Origin: an uncultured Collinsella sp.
GTDB lineage: Bacteria; Actinomycetota; Coriobacteriia; Coriobacteriales; Coriobacteriaceae
DNA length: 25,033 nt
NCBI GenBank assembly: GCA_900555515.1
Contig: USLO01000005.1
Location: 1 to 25,033, forward strand
Direction of reading: 5' to 3'
In this document: positions 15,553 to 23,146 of the stretch, one piece after another
How positions within the stretch are numbered: the first letter of the stretch is position 1
Layout of the letters: the number at the start of each line of letters is the position of its first letter
Program-made: the position numbers and the translations under genes
Notes under the pieces: generated by a model
Seen by the model: only the letters and a program-made list of their open reading frames with translations
What the model was told of the DNA's origin: nothing
Database searches by the model: none

Positions 15553-18150
15553 CTCGACGAAATCGTTGTGTTCATTGGCGAAGCGCTGCTCGTCTGCGTA
15601 GTTCTCGATGGGGCTTCTGGTCACGAGGCGCTCCACGAGACAACACAGGTGCACGTAGAGCCCCATGCTCACACGAGCGCCAATCACGTCTCCGGTGAGC
15701 TGCTGGAGCCGCTCTGCGGCACTCTCGATTTCGCCGAAGAGCTTGTTGGGGTTAAGGATTGTGATGGACTCGACCACGTTCCTGAGGGTCATGTTCTTGA
15801 CGAGATTCTGGTGGAACGTGCGCAAGCTGTCAGCGTCGAGCAAGCGTGCGAAGGCGCGGTCTATCTGGGCCGTTCCTTCGCCGGCGATGAGTTCCTCGAG
15901 CGAAATGAACGGGACTCCGTCGGCGTGCGGATTGTCCGTGCCGATGACCGAGCGCACGTTGTACTGGGAGAAGGCGGCATCCTCAGATCCGTTATTGGCG
16001 AGCTGCCGCCAGTCAACGGCGACAAGCCGCGCGGGGGACTCGCCAGGCAGGCTCTGCGCCACGAGATCGCGGATCCGCGCAGCTGCGTCAAGTCCGCCTT
16101 CGGAGCAGAAGACAATCGCGTCCGGTCGGGCGTTGCGCGCCACGATGTGATAATTACAGGTGCAAGCTGCCGCAGCATCGTCGAGAACCTCTCGCACGGA
16201 GCGACCCGCGATAAGTCCGGCGCCAACCTCCACCGCAAGGCCGGTAGAGGCGTTGTTTATGATGCCGAGCGTCATGCCGGAGGTGGATTCCAGACTCTTA
16301 TAAATATCCTGGAGCGATCCCATGTCCACGAGGATGACGACCTCGTCTGCGTAGGAGAAGCGGTCGATGATTTGCTGAAGAGGAACAGCGACGTCCGTAA
16401 CCTTCTGGTCGTAGGGCATGTCGATGGCCTCGAAGACCCTCGTGTCAAGAATCCGATTGGCGGCGTCGGCGATGCTCGTGGCGGTCGAGTAGCCATGACT
16501 GAGGACGATACCGACGCTCCGACGACGCTTAGACGGGTCGAGTGCGAGTGCCGCATGCGCAAGGACGAGCAGACACGTGAGATCGTCGAGTGCGATGCCG
16601 AGCGTGGCCTTGAGTTCATCAGCGATGCAGGCGCAGACAGTAACGGCAAAGCGGTTGCGCTGGGCCACGACGCCGCGCATGCCGGAAAGCTCGCTTGCAT
16701 GGGAGCTCTTCCAACGCGAGAGGCTTGCGGGCGGCCACAGCTGGAGGCAGATGCCCTGGGCGATTAGATGCGAGCTCTTTCGGGACAAATCGATCGAGTA
16801 GAGTTCGTTCACGGAAGTGACGACGCTGTCGGCGATCTGCTCGTATGCGTCGGACTTCGAGCGGCCCGGGTTTTGCCCGAACGCCAGGTAGTCCTCGAGG
16901 TCGCGGGCTCGCTCCACCAGCTGAGCGCTGCACGCGCCCCCATCAAGCGTGCCTTCGCGATAGCTCTCGTATGGCTCCAGCATGGCGTCGAGTACATGCC
17001 GTGCGCGGTCGTCCGCCTGGCTTTGGATGCTCCGGGTGGTGTCGATGAGCTGCATGTCGTTCTCGCTGCGCTCGAGTGCGGAGCCGGCAAGGATTGCGGA
17101 GGGAAGCTGGTAGGTGCGAATCTCCAGGCTGTCACCCTTCGTGTCTAGATAGGCCTCGGCGCAACAGTTGGTGATGCAGTCGCGCAGGCCGCGTACGTTC
17201 TCCTCGAAGTTGGTGCCGGCGAGGGCTCGGAAGGCTCCGCGACTTATGAGGATGTCGCGTCCTATGCGTCGGCCCTCCTCCTTGAGGAAGTGGAGAGTCA
17301 GTTCCTCACGCTCCTCCTGGGTGCGCTCGCGCAGAGACGGCACCTGGGCGGACATGGGGATGCGACGCGTGAGGCTGCGGCACTCGGTACTGTCTGCCTC
17401 GTTTGAGGTGGCAAAGATAAGGCGCACAGCAGGGGCTGGCACAATGGCGCCCGCCTGTGCGGAGGCCCACTCCAAGAGCGCGTCCTGGGCAGCGGGTGAG
17501 AGGGCGTCGACGTCCTTGAGATAAACGATGCCGCCGCTCGCCCGATCTGCAGGCCCGCCATCTGCGCACAGGTCGTGAGTGAGCGCGCGGGCATCGTCTG
17601 CGTAATGCGAGCAGTCGATGCTCACAAGCTTGGCTTCCTGCTGCAGGACGCCGACGTTCTTGCCGTATTCGAGGGCAAGTTCGGCGAGTAGACCCTTGCC
17701 GGTTCCCGAGGCGCCACAGAGCAGGATGGGCAGGCCAGCTGGCGGGTACTTGAGCGCGGCGCAGAGCTGGCTGATGCAGGGCGCAAGGCTCAGCTCGTGA
17801 CCGATTGCGCGGTCGAAGTCGAGTCGCTCGCCGTTTCCGAGCGTGGCGAAGAGCTGCTCGACCGAAGGGTAGGTGCTACGCTCAATGCGAGACTGGAAGA
17901 AGCGTTCGAGGGAGCGGCGGTGGAAGTAGCACACCGGTCGTGCCCCTGCTTTCACCACGAGGCCAGCGCGCACGAGCTCGTTGAGATACTGACTTGCCAG
18001 GCTGCGCGAGATGGCGAGCGAGTCGGTTATAGATGCCGTGGTGAAGTGGTCGAGACGGTTCTGGATGCGCCCGCCCCGCGTGCTGCCAAGCTCGCGCGTG
18101 ATGCGATCGAGGTAGGCAAGCAGGTCTTTCTGTGTCTCGGGGATGTTCAT
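15397..18150 (-). CDS. LevR-like PTS-regulated transcription activator (HTH, AAA+, PRD/EIIA-Man modules)
   Basis: 917 aa from ATG 18150; AGGAGG lies nine bases upstream, so the longer open frame to 18429 is rejected. Order: N-terminal winged helix (~1-90), AAA+ domain (~110-350) with Walker A GASGTGKG (146-153), first PRD (~450-540), EIIA-Man-like domain with His552 in VLSHGYSTA, an EIIB-like stretch, and a C-terminal PRD with His834 in YVHLCCLVERL. This is the LevR/ManR layout that senses PTS phosphorylation and should control the mannose-class PTS genes encoded upstream. Oddities: the GAFTGA sigma-54 contact loop is missing between CSHYADDARAL and GGIVYL, and Walker B reads YLKD instead of FLDE. 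It may therefore act without sigma-54. It follows the GH32 gene on the same strand after a ~550-base gap. Confidence 0.85.
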   Translation of the reverse strand: MNIPETQKDLLAYLDRITRELGSTRGGRIQNRLDHFTTASITDSLAISRSLASQYLNELVRAGLVVKAGARPVCYFHRRSLERFFQSRIERSTYPSVEQLFATLGNGERLDFDRAIGHELSLAPCISQLCAALKYPPAGLPILLCGASGTGKGLLAELALEYGKNVGVLQQEAKLVSIDCSHYADDARALTHDLCADGGPADRASGGIVYLKDVDALSPAAQDALLEWASAQAGAIVPAPAVRLIFATSNEADSTECRSLTRRIPMSAQVPSLRERTQEEREELTLHFLKEEGRRIGRDILISRGAFRALAGTNFEENVRGLRDCITNCCAEAYLDTKGDSLEIRTYQLPSAILAGSALERSENDMQLIDTTRSIQSQADDRARHVLDAMLEPYESYREGTLDGGACSAQLVERARDLEDYLAFGQNPGRSKSDAYEQIADSVVTSVNELYSIDLSRKSSHLIAQGICLQLWPPASLSRWKSSHASELSGMRGVVAQRNRFAVTVCACIADELKATLGIALDDLTCLLVLAHAALALDPSKRRRSVGIVLSHGYSTATSIADAANRILDTRVFEAIDMPYDQKVTDVAVPLQQIIDRFSYADEVVILVDMGSLQDIYKSLESTSGMTLGIINNASTGLAVEVGAGLIAGRSVREVLDDAAAACTCNYHIVARNARPDAIVFCSEGGLDAAARIRDLVAQSLPGESPARLVAVDWRQLANNGSEDAAFSQYNVRSVIGTDNPHADGVPFISLEELIAGEGTAQIDRAFARLLDADSLRTFHQNLVKNMTLRNVVESITILNPNKLFGEIESAAERLQQLTGDVIGARVSMGLYVHLCCLVERLVTRSPIENYADEQRFANEHNDFVEAFRTSFSDISAHYHVEVPVTEIAYAYDYINSRHAPRRQATPNDGPAAQQDE

Positions 18151-18363
18151 GCGGCTGGTCCTCCTTTCGTCCCACACCTTACGGGCGGGGTGGTGCTCGG
18201 GACGGGTTGGCGCCCGCGTTTTGTCACGGGCACGTGAACTTCGGCACTCCATGATACATCTGTAGTGGCATATGGCGACTTCTCGACACCTGCGCTCGAC
18301 ACAGCGAGCGGCAACAGCGCTGTCCGCCGAGCGCCTCACGGGCGTATCCCAACCGTAGGAGTG
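18101..18363. repeat. Direct repeat B, copy 1 (5' end and upstream region of regulator)
   Basis: This matches 22949-23198: the first ~16 codons of the regulator, its ribosome site and ~210 bases of upstream DNA. Similarity stops abruptly at about 18363/23198. The upstream part probably contains the regulator promoter, since TATCAT at about 18250-18256 on the minus strand is a weak -10 candidate (TAGCAT in copy 2). Confidence 0.85.
18293..18310. repeat. Inverted repeat CGCTCG-N6-CGAGCG, copy 1
   Basis: A perfect 6-bp dyad around ACACAG, conserved with the same spacer at 23129-23146 although neighbouring bases differ. It may be an operator of the regulator or PTS operon. Confidence 0.5.
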
Positions 18364-18552
18364 CGCTTTGCCACCTTTGACTGCCTCCCTGTCGGCAAGC
18401 GGCTCGCCGTTCGCTCCGTCTCTGACCACATCGCTCGAATCGACTCTGCCGCCGGCGCTGTGGTGGCCGTCGTGCCCGCAAAGGTCATCAAGCAGGCCGA
18501 CGAGGTCACCGCGGGCAAGGTCTCCCTCGTCGACGCACTCAGGAATCTGTAG
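18364..18552 (+). pseudogene. 3' fragment of a hexapeptide-repeat sugar O-acetyltransferase
   Basis: Plus-strand reading ends DSAAGAVVAVVPAKVIKQAD and continues EVTAGKVSLVDALRNL with TAG at 18550. The 'D.pAG.VVA.vPAKVIK' pattern is the typical C-terminal end of maltose/galactoside-type O-acetyltransferases. The left-handed helix coils that should come before it are not recognisable. The open frame continues upstream only through direct repeat B, which is not coding in this frame. It is a truncated leftover next to the repeat boundary, so probably a rearrangement scar. Confidence 0.5.
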
Positions 18553-18698
18553 GCGAGGCCCCTAAGGCCGCCTCGCTGTCGGCAGCCCGGGGCCATGTGC
18601 CATCAGGGCACAGGACGAGTCCGGTCGCCGGAATGCGGCCGGACCCGTTGTTCGCGTGTTTTGCTGGGGGAGTCGCTGTGGCGACGAGGTTCACTGGC
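18553..18698. other. Gene-free stretch with several hairpins between acetyltransferase fragment and GH32 stop
   Basis: GCGAGGC / GCCTCGC (18553-18559 with 18570-18576) directly follows the acetyltransferase stop. GTCCGG / CCGGAC (18619-18624 with 18639-18644) and GTCGC / GCGAC (18672-18685) follow. None has a clear T-run, so I cannot assign a definite terminator to the GH32 operon. Confidence 0.5.
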
Positions 18699-20135
18699 TT
18701 ACTTTTCCTGTTCGCGCAGCCCCTTCGCCAAGGCTATGTTGGACAGTTTGAGTTCGCCATTCGTTACCGTAACAGCAAGCGAGTGGCCGAACTTCTCGCA
18801 GACGCGTGTCGTGAGTGCGGTACCGTCGAGGTAGAGGACGAGGATGTTGTCGTCAACGATGAGCTGCAGGTGGTAAGAACGCCCGGACTCGAGCCAGACT
18901 GGCCTCCAAAGCCCCTTATCCATTACGCGGAACCACTTGTAACAGGGGCTCTTGTCGAACGAGAGCCGATTCGCGTCGAGGTCGAAGCGGTATTCGTACG
19001 ACTCGTCGGTCTCGAGATTCTTGTAGGCTCGAATTGAGAAGTCGCAAGCGTCCCTGAACGTCACGTCTGCCTCGAAGCAGAAGATCTCGCCTGCGTTTTC
19101 GGTGATTACGCACTCCGTTCGTTCGTGGTCTCCGCGAAGCTCGATATCCGGGACGGCATCAGGGCACTCGAACGCATCCTTTATGCTTTGGGGAGGGCGA
19201 ACGCCGAGGGTGCCATTGGGGCGCTGGTACACCTCATGGGGCATAAACGAGCCACCCCAAAGCCAGTTGGCCCGGTCATCGTCGTTCTCGCGCGTGGGGA
19301 CCCAGCCGGACAGAATCCTGCGCGATCCGTCGAAGGCGGTCCGTCCGGCGTAATACGCCCTCCCGTCGAAGGCGTCATCTCTCGGCTTCTCCCACGGACC
19401 GTAGAGATCGCGGCTCATGCGGTAGACGATCTTGTTCTCGTCGCTGTACTCAGAGTAGACCAGGTACCACCAATCGCCAATTTTAAAAATGTCTGGCATT
19501 TCGAACATGGTGTAGAGGCCGGGGGCCCAGAAGTCGCCCTTGAACTGCCAGTGCTCGAGGTCCTTCGACGTAAAGTGAACGAGCCTGCCAGTTTGGAGGG
19601 TTTTGGAGGGGTCGTCTCCCTTACGCGTGCCCAGTACGAGGAGGTATTCCTTCCGGTCGTCATCCCATATTACGAAAGGGTCGCGCCAGTTGCGCCCATC
19701 GTATCCTGGCTGAGGCGTGAGCTCTACTGCAACGCCCGTCTTTTTCCACGTCGCATAATCATCCGAGCAGGCCTTCGCCTGCATGAGCACCTGGGACGTT
19801 TTGCCTTCTCGCAGGTAGTTGCGGTTGAACCCGGTATAGAAAGCGCGTACCTCCCCTTTTGCCTCGTAAACGGTTCCGGCGTAGATGAACTGGTCTTGGT
19901 CGTCTTCTCCGCCGTGGGGGATCGCCGTTCCGTGTTCCTGGTACGTCACGAAGTCCTGGGTGGTCGCGAGCGACCACCCAAAGGGCTGTCCTTCGGCAAG
20001 CGGAGCGGGGTCGCGCGTGTCACGCTGGTGGTATAGATAGAACGTGCCGTCCTTGCCGAAGGGCATGACGTCTCCCACCCACACGTCCTTCGGTTGGTAG
20101 AACAGGTGCTGGTTATTGGTCGGGACTTTGCGCAT
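18699..20135 (-). CDS. Glycoside hydrolase family 32-like beta-fructosidase, intracellular
   Basis: 478 aa from ATG 20135; AAGGAGG lies seven bases upstream. The N-terminal five-bladed propeller carries the GH32 landmarks: Asp22 in VGDVMPF (place of the nucleophile in NDPN-type motifs), RDP at 151-153 in NWRDPFV, and Glu212 in FEMPDIF (place of the EC acid/base motif). A C-terminal beta-sandwich (~320-478) follows. No signal peptide is present, so the enzyme should act in the cytosol on sugars brought in by the PTS genes just upstream, probably phosphorylated fructosyl sugars such as sucrose, kestose or levan fragments. It starts 29 bases after the EIIA stop. The diverged nucleophile motif means the exact substrate is uncertain. 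Confidence 0.75.
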   Translation of the reverse strand: MRKVPTNNQHLFYQPKDVWVGDVMPFGKDGTFYLYHQRDTRDPAPLAEGQPFGWSLATTQDFVTYQEHGTAIPHGGEDDQDQFIYAGTVYEAKGEVRAFYTGFNRNYLREGKTSQVLMQAKACSDDYATWKKTGVAVELTPQPGYDGRNWRDPFVIWDDDRKEYLLVLGTRKGDDPSKTLQTGRLVHFTSKDLEHWQFKGDFWAPGLYTMFEMPDIFKIGDWWYLVYSEYSDENKIVYRMSRDLYGPWEKPRDDAFDGRAYYAGRTAFDGSRRILSGWVPTRENDDDRANWLWGGSFMPHEVYQRPNGTLGVRPPQSIKDAFECPDAVPDIELRGDHERTECVITENAGEIFCFEADVTFRDACDFSIRAYKNLETDESYEYRFDLDANRLSFDKSPCYKWFRVMDKGLWRPVWLESGRSYHLQLIVDDNILVLYLDGTALTTRVCEKFGHSLAVTVTNGELKLSNIALAKGLREQEK

Positions 20136-20164
20136 GTCTCGTCCTCCTTACTGTCGCGTCTTTC

Positions 20165-20569
20165 CTATTCGTCTTCTTCGTCAACGTCCGGAGTAAGATC
20201 TCCGAGGTAGACGAGCTGCTCTTTGGCTTGGGTGACGACATGCCTCACCACATCGGGAGTAAGCTGTCCGGCGTGGAGCGAGAGCTCGAGGGCCACGGGA
20301 AGGTTTACGCCGGTCACTATGAACGCGCCTCGCGGAGCCGAGCAGGCTACGAGCTGGTTTACGCTGCCCTGAAGGATGTCGGTGAGAACGAGGGTCTCGT
20401 CATCTTCGGCGATGCCCTCGAATGCGCTGGCGAGCTTCTCCTCGAGCGGGGTTTCGTCTGTAAACGCGCAGACAACCCTGATGTCGTGCCCCGGTCCTAT
20501 GATGGCCTTGAGCGTGTCTCCGAGTCCGGCTGCCAGGCCGTAGTGCGATGCAATGATGATGTGCCTCAT
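20165..20569 (-). CDS. PTS mannose/fructose-class EIIA component
   Basis: 134 aa from ATG 20569; AAAGGA lies about seven bases upstream. The phosphorylatable residue should be His9 in IIIASHYGLAAG, the EIIA-Man signature. The TLVLTDILQGSVNQ segment and the NLPVALEL helix are also typical. The cytosolic protein takes phosphate from HPr and passes it to EIIB. The acidic tail (DVDEEDE) is unremarkable. It is a stand-alone EIIA, not fused to EIIB as in E. coli ManX, and lies after EIID rather than first as in levDEFG. The gap to EIID is 33 bases and to the GH32 gene 29 bases, so all belong to one operon. Confidence 0.92.
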   Translation of the reverse strand: MRHIIIASHYGLAAGLGDTLKAIIGPGHDIRVVCAFTDETPLEEKLASAFEGIAEDDETLVLTDILQGSVNQLVACSAPRGAFIVTGVNLPVALELSLHAGQLTPDVVRHVVTQAKEQLVYLGDLTPDVDEEDE

Positions 20570-20602
20570 AATGCGTCCTTTGTGGGTTGGTCTAGCCCTA
20601 GG

Positions 20603-21463
20603 CTAGGCAGCAAGAATGCCGAAAGCCGCGCACACCCACGAGATGATGAGGATGCCGAGGACAATCTTGTTGATGCTGACCTTGCGCTTGACGAGGGCGT
20701 AGACGATGGCTGTGGCTATTACGGGCAGCATGCCGACCATGATTTGGTCGAGGATGCCCGTCTGGACGTCGAGCGTGACGTCACCCATGGTGAACGTGAG
20801 ACCACACGAGACCTTGATGACGGTGGGGATGAGCGCACCGACGACCATCATGCCAAGTGCCGACGTCGACTCGGTGAAAACGGACATCTTCTCGGCAAGG
20901 GTCGTGAAGAGCTTGTCGCCGAACTTATAGCCTATGCGCCAGTCAAAGAGCTTCCATACGAAGATGGCGATGGCGACGGCGAGCCAGAGAAGCACGCCGA
21001 CGGGGTTTCCCGCCTGTCCCATGTAGGCGGCGATGGAGCCGAAGATGGTGGGAATGAGGATGGCGAAGATCGTATCGCCGACTCCTGAGAGGGAGCCCAT
21101 GAGGCCAATCTTAAGGTCTTGGACCGCGTCGATGGCGTCATTGTGCCCCTTGTCCTCCAAGGCTAGGCCGGCGCCGAGGAGCAGGCCGCTTACCTGGGGA
21201 GTCGCATTGTAATAGCGATAGGTGCTCAGAAGTGACCTGCGGTAGCCCTCCTCGTCTCCTGCATAGATCTTGCGCAGGGCGGGTTCGGTTGCGAACATGA
21301 CCGCCGGGGCACACTGGGACTCATAGTTATAGATGGACGCGCCGAGCATCCAGCGGCGGCCGCAACGGTCGAGATCGGAAACGGTGAGGACTGGCTGGTA
21401 CGTTCCGTCTGCCAGGCGGGTTGGCGCTTCGTTTGCCTTGGTGGCGTTAACTTCGTTACTCAT
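20603..21463 (-). CDS. PTS mannose/fructose/sorbose-class EIID membrane component
   Basis: 286 aa from ATG 21463, which lies 8 bases inside the end of EIIC; GGAGG precedes it at the usual distance. The N-half has the EIID hallmark RCGRRWMLGASIYNYESQ and GYRRSLLSTYRYYNATPQVSGLLLGAGLALED. The GLMGSLSGVGDTIF stretch and about four hydrophobic segments near the C-terminus complete the family picture. With EIIC it forms the sugar-translocating membrane complex. The overlap suggests translational coupling of EIIC and EIID. Sugar specificity cannot be read from the sequence; the GH32 neighbour suggests a fructosyl sugar. Confidence 0.93.
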   Translation of the reverse strand: MSNEVNATKANEAPTRLADGTYQPVLTVSDLDRCGRRWMLGASIYNYESQCAPAVMFATEPALRKIYAGDEEGYRRSLLSTYRYYNATPQVSGLLLGAGLALEDKGHNDAIDAVQDLKIGLMGSLSGVGDTIFAILIPTIFGSIAAYMGQAGNPVGVLLWLAVAIAIFVWKLFDWRIGYKFGDKLFTTLAEKMSVFTESTSALGMMVVGALIPTVIKVSCGLTFTMGDVTLDVQTGILDQIMVGMLPVIATAIVYALVKRKVSINKIVLGILIISWVCAAFGILAA

Positions 21464-22229
21464 CTTCCAGACCTCCAGCGTCGAGGGCGTTTACGGACGG
21501 ATTGCTGTGCGACTTGTAGTACTCGATGGCCGCGGCGGCACCGAGCAGGGCAATGGGGAGAATGCTTATCTGCAGGTAGGCGGCCAGAACGAAGCCAACG
21601 ATGGCGTAGGCGATGAATTTCTTCATTGGCATGAAGGACAGAAGCATCGCAAGGCCGACGACGGGGAGGATACCGGCGGCGATGGAGAGGCCGGTCGTGA
21701 ACCAGGAGGGCATGACGGAGAGGAAAGCGTTGACGGCATCGGCGCCAAAGAGCAGTACGGCAAACGTGGGGATGGCCGCCGTAAGGCCATAGAAGACCGG
21801 ACCGAGGAAAAGTACGCTCTTCATCTGCGAGTACTTGCCCTCTTCGGCAAAGCGCTGCGAGGTACGCCCGAGGAAGCCGTTTGCCGTCTTGGCGATGACG
21901 TCGAGCTGAAGGCCGAGCATGCCGACTGCGATTCCGGCGGCAACGCCGACGCTCGCCTCCTGACCCGAGGTGATGGCAACGACGGCGCCAATGATGGCGG
22001 CAGTGGGATAGTCGGGGACGGAGGCTCCTCCCATGGCCGCCACGCCCAGGCTCATGAGTTGGACGATGGCGCCGACGGCGAGGCCGGTTACGGGGTCGCC
22101 GAGCGCAAGTCCGACGAACCATGCTGGCGTGACGGACATGTTCGTGAGAATTTGTCCCGCGTTCTTCTCGGCTCCGTAGATGAAGGCGATGAGTGTAACG
22201 ACGGCTATCTGGATGATGGATGGTGTCAT
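21456..22229 (-). CDS. PTS mannose/fructose/sorbose-class EIIC membrane component
   Basis: 257 aa from ATG 22229; GGGAG lies about seven bases upstream and the EIIB stop is 15 bases away. The hydrophobic protein has about seven or eight membrane helices, with GDPVTGLAVGAIVQLMSLGVAAMGGASVPD and an EASVGVAAGIAVGMLGLQLDV segment diagnostic of the EII-Sor/Man IIC family (these are partial motifs of a longer conserved block). It forms the transport channel with EIID. Length is normal. It shares an 8-base overlap with EIID. Nothing about residues suggests a defect. Confidence 0.93.
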   Translation of the reverse strand: MTPSIIQIAVVTLIAFIYGAEKNAGQILTNMSVTPAWFVGLALGDPVTGLAVGAIVQLMSLGVAAMGGASVPDYPTAAIIGAVVAITSGQEASVGVAAGIAVGMLGLQLDVIAKTANGFLGRTSQRFAEEGKYSQMKSVLFLGPVFYGLTAAIPTFAVLLFGADAVNAFLSVMPSWFTTGLSIAAGILPVVGLAMLLSFMPMKKFIAYAIVGFVLAAYLQISILPIALLGAAAAIEYYKSHSNPSVNALDAGGLEDE

Positions 22230-22244
22230 AAGTTCACTCCCTTG

Positions 22245-22733
22245 CTAAAGCGTGATGATGCTGGAGAGCTCTACGGGCTTGTCGGCCGGCACATAGCGAA
22301 CGGTGATGTCGCAGCCGGTGCCAGCAATCGCTCGATATGCGGGCAGCTCGTCTTTGGTGACGTAGGCGCGACTGCTCACCTGGACGGCGTCTGACCCCTC
22401 TTCGGGAAAGACTGTGCCTCCGACCACGAGTGTGGGAACAACCTGGCCCGTCTGTATGACGTCGAGGATGGTCTGGGGGTCTCGCGCCACGATGAAGACC
22501 GTGTGGTCGTCGTACTTGCCCGCCCGATAGTTCGTGAGAGCCGTCTCCTTGTTGATAATGGAGAGGGCGACTCCCGAGGGCTTTGCCATCCGCATGGCGG
22601 CCTTCTTGGTCGGGTCGTTGGCGACGATGTCATCGATGACCATGAGACGCTGCGGACGGAACTCGGGTACCCACTGGGTTGCCACTATGCCGTGTAGCAG
22701 GCGGTTGTCGATGCGTGCTGCGATGATGCTCAT
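22245..22733 (-). CDS. PTS mannose/fructose/sorbose-class EIIB component
   Basis: 162 aa from ATG 22733 (MSIIAARIDNRLLHG). A longer open frame reaches 22778 but would begin in the hairpin; the GGAAGGAAG ahead of ATG 22733 fits better. His14 in RIDNRLLHGIVATQW is the expected phosphorylation site. The VIDDIVANDPTKKAAMRMAKP and VGGTVFPEEG stretches are typical of EIIB-Sor. The cytosolic protein phosphorylates the sugar as it passes EIIC/EIID. It is the first gene of the PTS operon and directly follows the scar of a deleted regulator copy. A hairpin with a -24/-12-like element lies 30-66 bases upstream. Confidence 0.93.
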   Translation of the reverse strand: MSIIAARIDNRLLHGIVATQWVPEFRPQRLMVIDDIVANDPTKKAAMRMAKPSGVALSIINKETALTNYRAGKYDDHTVFIVARDPQTILDVIQTGQVVPTLVVGGTVFPEEGSDAVQVSSRAYVTKDELPAYRAIAGTGCDITVRYVPADKPVELSSIITL

Positions 22734-22762
22734 GTGATGTTGGCTTCCTTCCTTTGCTTGCG

Positions 22763-22799
22763 TGACGCGTTTCGGCATGGCCTGTGCCGAAGCGCGTCA
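22763..22799. repeat. 15-bp hairpin between regulator remnant and EIIB
   Basis: Stem 22763-22777 with 22785-22799 (one T-G wobble), 7-base loop. One arm contains the TGA of the regulator remnant. There is no T-run on the minus strand, so it is not an obvious terminator. It is absent from the otherwise matching segment at 15385-15400. Confidence 0.85.
22775..22788 (-). promoter_or_regulatory. Possible -24/-12 (sigma-54-like) element upstream of EIIB
   Basis: Minus strand GGCAC (22788-22784) and TGC (22777-22775) place GG and GC exactly 12 bases apart, as in TGGCAC-N5-TTGC promoters. The predicted start near 22763 would give a ~30-base leader with a ribosome site. It lies wholly within a palindrome, so chance is possible. 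Confidence 0.3.
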
Positions 22800-22987
22800 T
22801 TCGTCCTGCCGGGCCGCGGACCCGTCGTTCAGCGTGGCCTGCCTGCGCGGGGCATGCCGGGAATTGATGTAGTCGTATGCGTAGGCGATCTCCGCGACGG
22901 GGACCTCCACGTGGTAATGGGCGGAAATGTCAGAGAAGCTCGTGCGGAATGCGATCGAGGTAGGCTCTGTGTCTCGGGGATGTTCAT
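22797..22987 (-). pseudogene. Internally deleted, frameshifted remnant of a second LevR-like regulator gene
   Basis: It begins MNIPETQ from ATG 22987 behind the same AGGAGG as the intact gene and ends with the same C-terminus (...DYINSRHAPRRQAT, then RQDE and TGA at 22797). Compared with the intact copy, DNA equivalent to about 15552-18101 is missing (2552 bp, joined at ATGC), plus an 11-base deletion in the N-terminal part. The sum, 2563, is not a multiple of three, so the two ends are in different frames. No HTH, AAA+ or PRD domain is left. It cannot be a functional regulator, but its upstream region may now drive the PTS operon. Confidence 0.85.
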
Positions 22988-23128
22988 GCGGCTGGTCCTC
23001 CTTTCGCCACACACCTTACGGGCGGGGTGGTGCGCGGAACGGGTTGGCGCCAGTGTTTCGTCACGGGCGCGTGCACTTCGGCACTCCATGCTACATCTGA
23101 GTGGCATATGGCGACTTCTCGACACTCG

Positions 23129-23146
23129 CGCTCGACACAGCGAGCG
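23129..23146. repeat. Inverted repeat CGCTCG-N6-CGAGCG, copy 2
   Basis: Same dyad and spacer as at 18293-18310, here about 400 bases upstream of EIIB. Confidence 0.5.

Noticed and set aside
15235..16767. A 510-codon plus-strand open frame opposite the LevR-like regulator
   Set aside because: It is a shadow frame: no motif or plausible start context, and it crosses both the HAD fragment and the regulator.
18151..18429. Longer start for the regulator (1010 residues)
   Set aside because: The extension has no domain and is Arg-rich, and a good AGGAGG stands before ATG 18150. The extension falls within the duplicated upstream region where the other copy is not conserved as coding.
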